Origin: Gammaproteobacteria bacterium HGW-Gammaproteobacteria-11
GTDB lineage: Bacteria > Pseudomonadota > Gammaproteobacteria > Pseudomonadales > Pseudomonadaceae
DNA length: 59,726 bases
Assembly: GCA_002840055.1 (NCBI GenBank)
Contig: PGZJ01000011.1
Location: 1 to 59,726, forward strand
Reading direction: 5' to 3'
The notes beneath the pieces are model-generated. The model did no database searches, had not been told where the DNA came from, and saw only the letters and a list, made by a program, of their open reading frames with translations. How positions within the stretch are numbered: position 1 is the stretch's first letter; each line of letters begins with the position of its first letter. Below are positions 17,288 through 28,097 of the stretch, one piece after another. The translations under genes and the position numbers were made by a program.

Positions 17288-18973
17288 TCAGGCCCGAGCG
17301 CGCTGACGCTCCTCTTCGACCAGTTCCTTTTTCGACAACTTGCCCACCGGGGTTTTCGGCAGCGCGTCACGAATCTCCATGCCCGCCAGCCGCTCATGCT
17401 TGCCCAGACGCGATTCGAGAAAGGCCTGCAAGGTGGCAAAATCGAAGGGCTCAGCACCGGCCTTGAGCTTGATAAAGGCCTTGGGCGCCTGGCCGCGATA
17501 GGCATCATCAATACCAATGACGGACACTTCCTCAACGGCAGGGTGCTCGTAGATAGCCTCCTCGATCACCCGTGGATAGACGTTGTAGCCGCTGCACAGA
17601 ATCATGTCCTTGGTGCGGTCAACAATGTAAACCCAGCCCTCTTCGTCCATGTAACCGACATCGCCGGTGCGCAGATAGCCATCAGCGGTCATCGCTTCGG
17701 CAGTGGCATCCGGGCGTTTCCAGTAGCCTGCGGTAATATTCGGGCCGGCAATACAGACTTCTCCCGGCTCACCCGCCGGCATCTCGCTATTGCTGCCATC
17801 CAGCGCCAGGATCTTGATCCGGCAGCCGGGTACCGGCAAGCCACAGGAGCCGGGATGCGGCGGCGCTTCCTTGGGGGTAAAGGTACCGCTGGTGGTGGTT
17901 TCGGTCATGCCCCAACCTTCACGCAGCGCACACCCGGCTACCTGCTGATAGCGTTGCTGCACATCCAGCGGTAAAGGCGCTCCCCCGGAGTTGCACATTT
18001 TCAGCGAGGTCAGATCACGCTGGGCCGTCAGCGGGTGTGCCAACAGGCCAATGAACATGGTCGGTACGCCGGGGAAGGTGGTAATGCGGCTGGTGTGAAT
18101 CTCGTTCAGTACGGTTTCGGCATCAAAGCGCGGGTGCAGGTACACCTCTGAGGCCATCCGCAGGCTGAACAGCATGTTGATCATCAGCGCATAGATATGG
18201 AAAGGCGGCAGCACCGCCAGCACCCGCTCCTGACCCGGTTGCAAGGAACTGTCCAGGACCTCCTGCAGCTGCGCACAGGAGCACGTCAGGTTAGCATGGG
18301 TGAGCATAGCGCCCTTGGGCATGCCGGTCGTACCGCCAGTGTATTGCAACACGGCCAGGGTGCTGTGTGGATCGGCTACCGGGTACTCGGCAAAGTCGCC
18401 CTCATTGTCCAGCAAGGACGCAAAACGGTGACAATCAGCCCCCGTCGCAACCGGGACCGATGGACCCAGCAGGCTGACCTGGGCCTCAGACGCTGACTCG
18501 CAGAACTCGGTCAATTGCCCAACCACCAGGGTGTTGAGCCGGGTCGTTGCCAACAGATCACGCATTTTCGGATAAAAGGCTGCCAGATCCAGGGTGACCA
18601 TGATGTCGGTCTCGCTGTCTTCGATCTTGTGAGCCAGGGTACGCTCGGCATCCAGTGGCGAGTAATTCACCACCGTGCCACCGGCACGCAGGATACCCAG
18701 AAAGCTGATGAAATAATGCGGGCAATTGGGCAGATAAATACCCACATGCACACCCGGTTTGACGCCCAAGGCCTGAAAACCCCTGGCTGCCCGAGCAACC
18801 AGCTGATCCAGTTGCCGATAGCTGAGCTTGTGGCCGAGAAAATCAATCGCAAGATTATCCGGGAACTCGGCCACCGCTGCCTCCAGCAGGGCCCAGACTG
18901 GTTGCGCCGTCAGTGGCGCATCCCAACGGACGTTTTCAGGGTAGGACGTTAACCAGCGCAATGCAGTCTTCAC
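17288..18973 (-). CDS. Acyl-CoA ligase of the long-chain fatty acid--CoA ligase type
   Basis: 561 aa AMP-forming adenylating enzyme. P-loop YTGGTTGMPKGAMLTH (about 216-231), the A5 motif GWGMTETT, A7 YLRTGDVGYMDEEGW, A8 hinge VDRTKDMILCSGYNVYP, and the A10 catalytic lysine in TPVGKLSKKEL near the C-terminus. It activates a carboxylic acid, most likely a medium or long-chain fatty acid, to its CoA thioester. Length and motif spacing match FadD. It is not linked to other beta-oxidation genes here, but lipase LipA is encoded 7 kb away, so use of lipase products is a reasonable inference. Confidence 0.85.
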   Translation of the reverse strand: MKTALRWLTSYPENVRWDAPLTAQPVWALLEAAVAEFPDNLAIDFLGHKLSYRQLDQLVARAARGFQALGVKPGVHVGIYLPNCPHYFISFLGILRAGGTVVNYSPLDAERTLAHKIEDSETDIMVTLDLAAFYPKMRDLLATTRLNTLVVGQLTEFCESASEAQVSLLGPSVPVATGADCHRFASLLDNEGDFAEYPVADPHSTLAVLQYTGGTTGMPKGAMLTHANLTCSCAQLQEVLDSSLQPGQERVLAVLPPFHIYALMINMLFSLRMASEVYLHPRFDAETVLNEIHTSRITTFPGVPTMFIGLLAHPLTAQRDLTSLKMCNSGGAPLPLDVQQRYQQVAGCALREGWGMTETTTSGTFTPKEAPPHPGSCGLPVPGCRIKILALDGSNSEMPAGEPGEVCIAGPNITAGYWKRPDATAEAMTADGYLRTGDVGYMDEEGWVYIVDRTKDMILCSGYNVYPRVIEEAIYEHPAVEEVSVIGIDDAYRGQAPKAFIKLKAGAEPFDFATLQAFLESRLGKHERLAGMEIRDALPKTPVGKLSKKELVEEERQRARA

Positions 18974-19229
18974 TCGAACTCTCCAGCCATACTGTTGTAG
19001 TTATTCATACAAACTAGCGCGCCGGTGTCGGAACGGGAATCCCCATTGAGCGCGGATATATCCGATCATAGTTGGCTGCACAGCACGGTCAGCCTGCCGA
19101 GTCCGGGACATGAAGCCTGGCCAACGCCTGGTGTGTACCGTTGCAATAGCTTTTTGCAAAAATGGCTGTTGCAGCCCATGCTGTTGCAGGCTATACAAAG
19201 CGCTCTTCACGTCAGCCTCAGGAAATCCC

Positions 19230-20477
19230 ATGCGTAAGCGTATTGTCCCCGTTCTGATCGTTGCGGTTGGCGTGATCGGCTTTATTCTGCTCAAGGCTAC
19301 GCGTGATGTACCCGAGCCAATCAATCCCCAGGAACGCAGCTGGCGGGTCGAGACACTGCGCATCCAGCCGGACAGCCTGCAACCCAGTCTGACCCTGTAT
19401 GGCCAACTGGAATCACCGCGCAGCTTTACTGTAGTCGCCCCCCTGGCCGGGCGCATTGGCTCACTGCCGGTACGCGATGGTGAGCTGGTCAGTCAGGGCA
19501 GCCTGTTGGTGGCCCTGGATGAGCGCGACCTGGCTCCGCGTCTGCAGCAAGCCGAAGCAGATCACGCCGATGCCCTGGCGCAACTGGAGAGTGAGCGGCT
19601 GGGCCATGCCAATGATCGCCGTGCCCTGGTTCTGGAACAACGCATCCTGGCGAATGCCGAAACCAACTACCAACGTATTGAACAGTTGATTGAACGGGGA
19701 CTGGTATCCCGCACCGAACTGGACAATGCCGCTGACGGTGTTGAGCGCGCCGCCCTGACCGTAGCCAACCGCCAGCGTAGCCTGGACAGCTATGCTGCTC
19801 GCCGTGCTTCGCTGCAGGCCCGTGTTGAACGGGCCAGTGCCAGCCTCGACGGCATGCGCAGGGACGTCGAGCGCAGCCGGTTTATTGCACCCTTTGACGG
19901 CATAGTAGGCCAGGTGCAGATTGCAGAGGGTGATCAGGTCAACGCCAATGCGGCATTGCTTACCTTTTACCCGATTGACGGCATGGAGCTGCGAGCCAGT
20001 CTGCCGCAGATCCACACCCAGGCCTTTATTCAGGCGCTGGCCGAGGGTGAGCAACTGGTCGCCCGCAGCCTCGATACCGATCCGGCCCTGAGCATGACCT
20101 TGCAGCGCATTGCTGGCGCCGCTGACGCCCGCGGTGTCGAAGCCCTGTTCACCCTGGATCAGCCGGCCAGTGGCCTGCGCGTTGGCAATCTGTTGGCCAT
20201 CAGCGTCCCACGTCCGGCCCAGGATGACAGTGTGGCCCTGCCCTATAGCGCACTGTATGGCAACGATACGGTTTACGCCCTGGCGGAGGGCCGCATGCTG
20301 CGCAAGCAGGTTGAGCGTATCGGCGAAACCCTGCAAGCCGACGGTTCACGCTGGATCCTGGTGCGTTCAAGCGAGTTGCAGCCAGGCATGGAGATCATCA
20401 TTACCCACCTGCCCAACGCCATGCAGGGCCTGCGTGTAGAAACCACGCAGGATGCCAGCGAGGCGCCAGCGCAATGA
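19230..20477 (+). CDS. RND efflux periplasmic adaptor subunit
   Basis: 415 aa from the ATG at 19230 (AGGAA upstream). Membrane anchor IVPVLIVAVGVIGFILL, then the split lipoyl domain (RSFTVVAPLAGRIGSLPVR and FIAPFDGIVGQVQI), a coiled-coil hairpin of about 120 residues between them and a beta-barrel. It connects the pump encoded immediately downstream to an outer-membrane channel. It has no lipobox, so it is held by its N-terminal helix. The four-base overlap with the pump gene couples translation. No outer-membrane factor gene is in the window; a TolC/OprM-like protein would have to come from elsewhere. Confidence 0.88.
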   Translation: MRKRIVPVLIVAVGVIGFILLKATRDVPEPINPQERSWRVETLRIQPDSLQPSLTLYGQLESPRSFTVVAPLAGRIGSLPVRDGELVSQGSLLVALDERDLAPRLQQAEADHADALAQLESERLGHANDRRALVLEQRILANAETNYQRIEQLIERGLVSRTELDNAADGVERAALTVANRQRSLDSYAARRASLQARVERASASLDGMRRDVERSRFIAPFDGIVGQVQIAEGDQVNANAALLTFYPIDGMELRASLPQIHTQAFIQALAEGEQLVARSLDTDPALSMTLQRIAGAADARGVEALFTLDQPASGLRVGNLLAISVPRPAQDDSVALPYSALYGNDTVYALAEGRMLRKQVERIGETLQADGSRWILVRSSELQPGMEIIITHLPNAMQGLRVETTQDASEAPAQ

Positions 20478-23400
20478 GTCGCCCGAGCTCACCGATCGCC
20501 TTTTTTGTCCGCCACAAGGTGGCTGCCAACCTGATCATGCTGGTCATGCTGATGGCCGGTGTACTCGGTCTGATGCGCATGAACATCCAGTTCTTTCCGA
20601 CCTTTGCTCTGGATTTCGTCACCGTGCGGGTGATCTGGAGCGGCGCCTCGGCGGAGGACATCGAGCAGGCCATCACCAACCCGCTGGAACAGCGCCTGCG
20701 CAGCCTGGAAAACCTCAAATCGATGACCTCGACCTCGGCTCAGGGTGTGTCCAGCATTACCCTGGAGTTTCGCGAAGGGGTAGACCCGATTATTGCCCTG
20801 GACGATGCGCGCCAGCGGGTTGATGAATTTCGCAACCTGCCCGCCGATGCCGAACGGCCCGAAGTGCTGCGGGTCGCGCGCTTCGACCCGATTGCCACCC
20901 TGCTGATATACGGCCCCTATACCGACCAGGAATTGCGCAGTATCGCCTACCGCTTTGAACGTGATCTGCTCAGTCGCGGCATTGACCGTATCGATATTCG
21001 TGGACTGCCCGAACAACAGATCAGCATTGAAGTGTCCAACGCCGCACTGCAACGTATTGGCTTGTCCCTTGATCAGGTCGCTGACCGGGTTGCCAACGAA
21101 TCCCGGGACCTGCCCGCCGGTTTGGCTGGCGAAGCGGATTCCGCCCGAGAACTGCGCGCGGTTGAACAGCGACGCTCGCCGGAAGCCTTTGCCAATCTGC
21201 CGCTGCAGCCAGATGCCGTCAACCATATCCGCCTGGGTGATGTGGCGGATATTCGCCAGGAGTCGATGCGCAATCAGGTGACCCTCAAGCACGAGGGTTA
21301 TCCCGCGGTAGAGCTGCAACTGCAACGGGCTGAAGACGGTGATTCGCTGGCCTCGGCACGCCTGCTCAACGATTGGCTGGCCGAGGTTGAGCCCGCCCTG
21401 CCGCCAGGCCTGAAAATCCACATCTACGACCAGGCCTGGCAACTGATCAACGACCGTATTGGTCTGCTGGTCAGCAATGGCATTGGCGGTCTGGTGCTGG
21501 TCCTGTTGCTGCTGTATCTGTTTTTGCCTGGCCGCGTTGCCCTCTGGGTGGCGGTGGGCATTCCGACTGCGTTCCTCGCTGCCCTCGGCGTTTTCTGGCT
21601 GATCGGTGGTTCCATCAACATGATCTCGCTGTTTGCCCTGATCATGGCCCTGGGGGTCATCGTCGATGATGCCATTGTGGTTGGCGAAGATGCCGATGCG
21701 CATTTTCGCAGAGGGGAGCAGCCCGAATACGCCTCCGAGGGCGCCGCCAAACGCATGCTCTGGCCGGTGGTGGCCTCGTCACTGACCACCATTGCTGCGT
21801 TCATGCCCCTGCTGGTGGTCGGCGGTATTTTCGGCAATATTTTGGGCGACATTCCGGTGGTGATGATCTGCGTGCTGATCGCCTCGCTGCTGGAGTGCTT
21901 TGTGGTGCTGCCGCATCATTTGCGTTCCGCCTTCAAGCCTGCGGTCAAGTCCGCCGGTAACGGCCTGCTGCAACGAACCGGACGACGGGTTGATGCGCTA
22001 AGGCAGGGTTTCGATCAGCACTTTGACCGCTTTCGCAATGGTCGCTTTCGCAACCTGTCGAATCTGACCCTGCAACATCGCAGTGCGACCCTGGCCTGTG
22101 CTCTGGTCTGCGTACTTCTGACCATCGGCCTGATCAGCAGCGGGCGTATCGGCTTCAGCTTCTTTCCTACTCCGGAGCCTCAGGTCATCTACGCCAATGC
22201 CAGCTTTGTCGCGGGCACACCCAAAGCCGAAGTGGATGCCTTCCTGGATCATCTGCAGGACACCTTGAATGCCACCGAGGCCAGCTTTGACCAGGACCTG
22301 ATCGATAATGCCATTGTCCGTCGGGGCGAAGTGATCGGCTCCGCCGGGGCCGGCCGACAGGGTGATCAGCTGGGCTCCATCCTGGTCGAACTGGCCTCAC
22401 CGGATCACCGCGATATTCGCAACACCGCCTTCGTCCGCGCCTGGCGCGAGCGCATCATTTTACCGGCCGGGATTGACCGGCTGGTGATTACCGAGCGCGT
22501 ATCCGGCCCCCCGGGCAAGGATGTCAACGTGCGCCTGACCGGTGAAAATCCGCTGCAACTCAAGCAGGCCGCCGACGAGCTGTCAGTAATGATTGCCGGT
22601 ATCCCGGGGGTCATATCCACCGAAGATGACATGGCCTGGGGCCGTGAGCAGCTTATCTACAGCCTGACTCCCTACGGTCAATCCCTGGGGCTGAGTACCC
22701 AGAGTCTGGGTCGACAATTGCGGGCAGCCTATGATGGTCGTCTGGCACAAATTTTCCAGCAGCAATCCGATGAAATCGAAGTCCGGGTGCAACTGCCCTA
22801 TGCCGAGCGCGCTCAACTGGCCAGCCTCAATGACCTGTCAATCCGGCTGGATGACGGCCGCTTCGTGCCGCTGGTTCAGGTCGCGCAATTTGATACGCGC
22901 CAGGGTTTTGATGCCCTGCGCCATGCCGAGGGTCGGCTGGCGACCGAGGTCACCGCCGATATCGATGCCAGCCAGACCACCGCCGGCGAGGTGCTGGCCG
23001 GTCTGGCTGACAGCCTGCCGGCGCTGGCCGCCCGCTATAACGTGCGCTACAGCTTTGAAGGTCGCTCGGCTGACCAGCGCGAGACACTGGCCGACATGGG
23101 CACCGGGCTGGTCATTGGCCTGCTGCTGATGTACGCGGTGCTGGTCTGGGTTTTCTCGTCATGGAGCACTCCGCTGATCGTCATGGCGGTGATTCCGCTG
23201 GCGCTGGTTGGTGCGCTGTTAGGCCATTACGTCATGGGCCTGAACATGACGGTGCTGTCGCTTTTCGGGCTGTTCGGCCTGTCCGGCATCGTGGTCAACA
23301 ATTCGATCATCCTGGTCAGTTTCTACCAGCAACAGCGCAAGCACGGACTGGCCATCAACGAGGCACTCAACGAGGCGGTGGTACAGCGCCTGCGCGCGGT

Positions 23401-23611
23401 GCTGCTGACGTCGCTGACTACCATAGGGGGTTTGTTACCCTTGCTGTTCGAGACCTCCATGCAGGCGCAGTTCCTGATCCCGATGGCAACCTCGATTGCC
23501 TTCGGACTGGGGTTCTCGACACTTCTGGTGTTGCTGGTGATTCCGGCACTGATGTCGGTGATGGAGGGTTTCCGCGAACGCAGGCAGGCCAGCGTTGCTC
23601 AGCAGCCCTGA
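20474..23611 (+). CDS. RND efflux pump inner-membrane subunit
   Basis: 1045 aa, full-length AcrB/MexB-superfamily transporter with 12 transmembrane helices and two large periplasmic loops. The proton-relay pair of aspartates is in GVIVDDAIVVGED (TM4), the second half has LFGLFGLSGIVVNNSIILV, and the first loop begins FFPTFALDFVTVRVIW. It is closer in character to the divergent RND pumps (two-gene operons without an outer-membrane factor) than to the classical multidrug MexB. The substrate cannot be predicted. A CsoR/FrmR-family gene lies convergent 9 bp beyond its stop. Confidence 0.9.
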   Translation: MSRPSSPIAFFVRHKVAANLIMLVMLMAGVLGLMRMNIQFFPTFALDFVTVRVIWSGASAEDIEQAITNPLEQRLRSLENLKSMTSTSAQGVSSITLEFREGVDPIIALDDARQRVDEFRNLPADAERPEVLRVARFDPIATLLIYGPYTDQELRSIAYRFERDLLSRGIDRIDIRGLPEQQISIEVSNAALQRIGLSLDQVADRVANESRDLPAGLAGEADSARELRAVEQRRSPEAFANLPLQPDAVNHIRLGDVADIRQESMRNQVTLKHEGYPAVELQLQRAEDGDSLASARLLNDWLAEVEPALPPGLKIHIYDQAWQLINDRIGLLVSNGIGGLVLVLLLLYLFLPGRVALWVAVGIPTAFLAALGVFWLIGGSINMISLFALIMALGVIVDDAIVVGEDADAHFRRGEQPEYASEGAAKRMLWPVVASSLTTIAAFMPLLVVGGIFGNILGDIPVVMICVLIASLLECFVVLPHHLRSAFKPAVKSAGNGLLQRTGRRVDALRQGFDQHFDRFRNGRFRNLSNLTLQHRSATLACALVCVLLTIGLISSGRIGFSFFPTPEPQVIYANASFVAGTPKAEVDAFLDHLQDTLNATEASFDQDLIDNAIVRRGEVIGSAGAGRQGDQLGSILVELASPDHRDIRNTAFVRAWRERIILPAGIDRLVITERVSGPPGKDVNVRLTGENPLQLKQAADELSVMIAGIPGVISTEDDMAWGREQLIYSLTPYGQSLGLSTQSLGRQLRAAYDGRLAQIFQQQSDEIEVRVQLPYAERAQLASLNDLSIRLDDGRFVPLVQVAQFDTRQGFDALRHAEGRLATEVTADIDASQTTAGEVLAGLADSLPALAARYNVRYSFEGRSADQRETLADMGTGLVIGLLLMYAVLVWVFSSWSTPLIVMAVIPLALVGALLGHYVMGLNMTVLSLFGLFGLSGIVVNNSIILVSFYQQQRKHGLAINEALNEAVVQRLRAVLLTSLTTIGGLLPLLFETSMQAQFLIPMATSIAFGLGFSTLLVLLVIPALMSVMEGFRERRQASVAQQP

Positions 23612-23620
23612 ACCTCAGGC

Positions 23621-23908
23621 TCAGGTGTACTTGATGAAAATCTTGCGCACCCGCTCAGCCGCGTCGGCGGGTGTTTGTCCCGGTTCCTGAAGGGTTTCTT
23701 CGATAAGACAGGTCAGCATCAGCCGGTAGGCCTTGTCCAGCGCACTGCGCGAAGCGGAAAACTGCTGGGCAATGGCCTCACAGGGTTCACCCCGGCGGAT
23801 CATACTCTGGATTCCGCGAATCTGCCCCTCAACCCGCGCCAGGCGCAACAGCATGGCCTTTTGCTGGTCAGTCGAGGTATCGCTATCCGGTAGGTCAGTT
23901 GGTTTCAT
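23621..23908 (-). CDS. CsoR/FrmR-family transcriptional regulator lacking all histidines
   Basis: 95 aa all-helical DUF156 regulator. The family core is evident in RLARVEGQIRGIQSMI and GEPCEAIAQQFSASRSAL. Cys43 aligns with the invariant thiol (Cys35/36 in FrmR, RcnR, CsoR). The histidine expected 25 residues later is Leu68, and the protein contains no histidine at all; instead Cys67 sits one residue before. A Cu(I)-, Ni- or formaldehyde-type site is therefore not intact. A two-cysteine sulfur or redox sensor is a possibility (see findings). It is co-directional with the SPFH/NfeD pair and 78 bp behind it, and convergent with the RND pump. Confidence 0.85.
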   Translation of the reverse strand: MKPTDLPDSDTSTDQQKAMLLRLARVEGQIRGIQSMIRRGEPCEAIAQQFSASRSALDKAYRLMLTCLIEETLQEPGQTPADAAERVRKIFIKYT

Positions 23909-23986
23909 CGGGTCAATCCTCGATGGGCAACACCCTTGGGCAGGACCAGGCTGCCGATATACTCGGCAACCTGGCTAGGCACGGTC

Positions 23987-24910
23987 TCAGGACTGCTTGA
24001 CGCTGTCCAGGGTGCGGGTGATCGCCGCTACCGCCGAACCGATATTGCTCAACTCGGCTGGCAGAATCATGGTGTTGTTGGTCTTGGCCAGATTACCGAA
24101 CTCGCGCACGTACTGTTCGGCAACACGCAGGGCCACGGCGTCTTTGCCACCCTGGGTATTGATCGCTTCGGCAACCCGACGCAAGCCTTCTGCGGTGGCG
24201 CCAGCAATCAGCTCGATCTCGCGAGCCTTACCTTCGGCTTCGTTGATCTGACGCATCTTGTCAGCTTCGGACAGGTTGATGGTTTCCTGTTTCATACCTT
24301 CGGACACGTTGATCTTGGCCTGGCGCTCGCCCTCGGACTGGGCTACCACGGCACGACGCTCCCGCTCGGCACGCATCTGTTTCTCCAGCGCGTCGAGAAT
24401 GGTCGCAGGCAACTCGATGTCGGCGATCTCGTAACGCAGGACTTTCACGCCCCAGGGGGTGGCGGCCTCATCCAGCACTTCAACGACCTTCTGGTTGATC
24501 GACTCACGCTCTTCAAAGGTCTTATCCAGATCGATCTTGCCGATGACCGAACGCAGTGTGGTCTGGGCCAACTGCATGGCGGCAAAACTGTAATCCTGGA
24601 TACCATAGCTGGCCTGCTTGGGATCAATCACCTGCAGATACAGCACGCCATCGACCACAATCTGGATATTGTCGCGGGTAACACAGGCCTGGCGCGGCAC
24701 ATCCAGGGCGTTTTCCTTCAGGGTGTGGCGGTAGGCGATACGATCAACGAAGGGAATCAGAATGTGAAAACCGGCTTCGAGGGTCTTGGCATACTTGCCC
24801 AGTCGCTCTACCACGTAGGCAGAACGCTGAGGCACGATCTGCGCGGTCTTGGCGATCATGATGATGATCAGCACAAGAAACGCCAATGACAGCATTGTTG
24901 CAATTTCCAT
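23987..24910 (-). CDS. SPFH/stomatin-like membrane protein (QmcA type)
   Basis: 307 aa. One N-terminal membrane helix (MLSLAFLVLIIIMIAKTA), then the SPFH/band-7 domain starting at QIVPQRSAYVVERLGKY, and a C-terminal region of alternating charge (AEGKAREIE, Ala/Glu-rich) that forms the helical wall of such oligomers. Likely an inner-membrane scaffold that works with the NfeD protein encoded directly upstream; stomatin-NfeD gene pairs are a known conserved unit. The exact role is not established. Confidence 0.9.
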   Translation of the reverse strand: MEIATMLSLAFLVLIIIMIAKTAQIVPQRSAYVVERLGKYAKTLEAGFHILIPFVDRIAYRHTLKENALDVPRQACVTRDNIQIVVDGVLYLQVIDPKQASYGIQDYSFAAMQLAQTTLRSVIGKIDLDKTFEERESINQKVVEVLDEAATPWGVKVLRYEIADIELPATILDALEKQMRAERERRAVVAQSEGERQAKINVSEGMKQETINLSEADKMRQINEAEGKAREIELIAGATAEGLRRVAEAINTQGGKDAVALRVAEQYVREFGNLAKTNNTMILPAELSNIGSAVAAITRTLDSVKQS

Positions 24911-24946
24911 ATGACTACTCCGTTTTGTATTTAAATGAATAACGCA

Positions 24947-25414
24947 TCAGCTTGCGGATTGCGTGGCAGAAATACGCAGCACGATGCCCCTGTGACTGAC
25001 AACCCAGGCCACATCACCGCTCTTCAGCGGATCCGTTGACTCGGCATCCCACTTGGAACCATTGAGCTGAACATGGCCGACACCATGATCGAAATCCGAT
25101 ATCACCATGACCCGCATCCCAACCAGTCCGGAATCATCCAGATCAGCAACCGGTATTTCACTCTCACCCCCCCTCAGCCAACGCCGAAAATGCCGACGCA
25201 AACCAAACAGGGTAGCCAGACTGATCAGCGCAAAGAGCATCAATTGCACCGACAGGCTTCCGATCACCCCAAACAGCGTGAGCAGGCCGACAATCAGCGC
25301 GGCGATACCGAAAAACATGGCGATCAGACCGGGGATAAAAAATTCGGACGCCAGCAACAGCAGTCCAAGTAGCAACCAAAAGGCATAACCGCTGAGCAGA
25401 GTACTTTCCAGCAT
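24947..25414 (-). CDS. NfeD-family membrane protein
   Basis: 155 aa from the second methionine (25412-25414), because AAGGA sits 9 bases before it; the upstream ATG at 25432 would add six residues without a ribosome-binding site. Short-form NfeD: three or four transmembrane helices (FWLLLGLLLLASEFFIPGLI and the following segments) and a C-terminal OB-fold with GMRVMVISDF and GDVAWVVSHRGIVLRI. It is paired with the stomatin gene 36 bp downstream. No ClpP-like protease domain is present, so this is the short NfeD1b-type form. Confidence 0.88.
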   Translation of the reverse strand: MLESTLLSGYAFWLLLGLLLLASEFFIPGLIAMFFGIAALIVGLLTLFGVIGSLSVQLMLFALISLATLFGLRRHFRRWLRGGESEIPVADLDDSGLVGMRVMVISDFDHGVGHVQLNGSKWDAESTDPLKSGDVAWVVSHRGIVLRISATQSAS

Positions 25415-26727
<1,313 letters not shown>

Positions 26728-26735
26728 GTGCCATG

Positions 26736-26764
26736 CCCCTGTCCGGCCTTGCGCTGGACAGGGG
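26736..26764 (+). other. Intercistronic hairpin lipA-lifO
   Basis: CCCCTGTCC and GGACAGGGG form a perfect 9-bp stem with an 11-nt loop 8 bp behind lipA. With no U-tract it may let only part of the transcripts reach the foldase gene, giving more lipase than chaperone. Confidence 0.6.
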
Positions 26765-26809
26765 TTCCGCTCACGCAGGTTTGATGCATCAATAGCCGTT
26801 GGATATCAC

Positions 26810-27817
26810 ATGAAAGCCCTGATCTACACCCCTCTGATTCTCAGCACCGCTCTGCTTGGCTGGCTACTGTTGCAACCGGAACACGCCGAGCCCATCAGCA
26901 CCGCTGCTCCCGAACAGTTCCAGCCAAGCCAGAATCCGCTACCGGCAGCAATCAGCCGCCCAGCTGCAACCGATCCGATTCAACTACCACCTGCGCCCAG
27001 CTCATTGCGCGGCACCGAGGTGGATGGGCAACTGGAAACCGACAGTCAAGGGAACCTGCTGATTACCGATCAGTTGCGGCACCTGTTCGACTATTTTTTT
27101 ACCAGCGTTGGCGAAGAGTCCTTTGAGAGTGCCACCCAGCGCATTCGCGTCTACCTGTCCAGCGAGCTGCAGGAGCCGGCACTCGGGCAAGCTCTGGATC
27201 TGCTGCAACGCTATATTGAGTACAAGACAGCTGTAGCTGAGCTTGAGCAGCACCTGCCGGTCACCGCCAACCTGGACGATATTCGTGCCCGCGAGGAAGC
27301 CGTCCGCCAGCTGCGACGCAGCCTGTTCAGCCCCGAGGCGCATGCCGCTTTCTTTGCCGCAGAAGAAGCCTACAACGATTTCACTCTGGCCCGCATGGCG
27401 ATACTGCGTGACGATCAGCTCAGTGAACTGGACAAGGCCTATGAAGTTGAAGCGCTGCGTGAACGCTTGCCGGATGAGATGCAGCAACTGTTGATTCCCC
27501 AGCTGCACCTGACACTGCGCGAGCAGACCCGGGTACTGACGGAGCAGGGCGCCAGCCCTGAGCAACTGCGCCAGACCCGCATGGAACTGGTCGGCCCGGA
27601 AGCCACGGCACGGCTGGAACAGCTCGACCAGCAGCGCCAGCAATGGCAATCGCGCCTGGACAGTTTCAGTCAGGAGCGCGAGTCGATTTTACGCCATCCG
27701 GGACTGGCCGAGAGCGACAAACAGCAGGCACTCAGCGAATTGCGCGCCGAGCGTTTTGCCCCGCATGAACAGCAGCGCGTCAATGTCCTGCTCGGTCTGG
27801 ATCAGGAGTCGCTCTGA
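26810..27817 (+). CDS. lifO: Lipase-specific foldase (lipase chaperone)
   Basis: 335 aa. An N-terminal membrane anchor (LIYTPLILSTALLGWLLL) is followed by a Pro/Ala-rich variable linker (about 25-65), then a long helical domain that wraps the lipase. The RxxFDY(F/C)xSxxGE family signature is recognisable as HLFDYFFTSVGEESFE near residue 89. It folds LipA in the periplasm before type II secretion. The tandem arrangement behind lipA is the normal one. The gene is also called lipB or lipH in other species. Confidence 0.9.
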   Translation: MKALIYTPLILSTALLGWLLLQPEHAEPISTAAPEQFQPSQNPLPAAISRPAATDPIQLPPAPSSLRGTEVDGQLETDSQGNLLITDQLRHLFDYFFTSVGEESFESATQRIRVYLSSELQEPALGQALDLLQRYIEYKTAVAELEQHLPVTANLDDIRAREEAVRQLRRSLFSPEAHAAFFAAEEAYNDFTLARMAILRDDQLSELDKAYEVEALRERLPDEMQQLLIPQLHLTLREQTRVLTEQGASPEQLRQTRMELVGPEATARLEQLDQQRQQWQSRLDSFSQERESILRHPGLAESDKQQALSELRAERFAPHEQQRVNVLLGLDQESL

Positions 27818-27827
27818 CACACCCTGT

Positions 27828-27849
27828 TGCCTTGCCCACGGGCAAGGCA
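27828..27849 (+). terminator. Hairpin behind the lipase operon
   Basis: TGCCTTGC and GCAAGGCA form a stem with a CCACGG loop 10 bp after lifO. There is no U-run; likely the end of the lipA-lifO transcript. Confidence 0.6.
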
Positions 27850-27902
27850 GAGACTTTGCACCCATACTGATCAGTGTCGCGGTTATCAGCATGGGTGCCC
27901 TT

Positions 27903-28097
27903 ATGAACGCAGATGAATTCCTCAAGAAATACGGCCTGGACGAGACTGAAGAACGCAATGATCACAGTCTACGCGGCCATGCCTGGGAGCGGGCGCAACA
28001 TCCCGGCAAACCCAGAGCCGGCTCTCCACATGACTGGGAAGACTGGTACAAGGCTCAGCAGGACAGCGCCAGCCAGGATCAGATCGATGACAAGTAA
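27903..28097 (+). CDS. Small hypothetical protein, 64 aa
   Basis: Starts MNADEFLKKYGLDETEER and is very hydrophilic, with a basic/aromatic tail (RGHAWERAQHPGKP, HDWEDWYKAQQ) and no signal peptide. The start at 27903 fits the protein-like composition; an ATG four codons upstream (27891) is an alternative, and neither has a strong ribosome-binding site. Its last codons overlap the following DUF3047 gene by 11 bp, so translation of that gene is probably coupled to it. I do not recognise a family, though I believe similar short proteins occur across Pseudomonas. Function unknown. Confidence 0.6.
   Translation: MNADEFLKKYGLDETEERNDHSLRGHAWERAQHPGKPRAGSPHDWEDWYKAQQDSASQDQIDDK

Noticed and set aside
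20489..21703. 404-aa minus-strand frame within the RND pump gene
   Set aside because: Antisense shadow of conserved pump sequence including the proton-relay motif.
23936..24889. 317-aa open frame opposite the stomatin gene
   Set aside because: Shadow of a clear SPFH gene with intact motifs; no family resemblance in the antisense translation.
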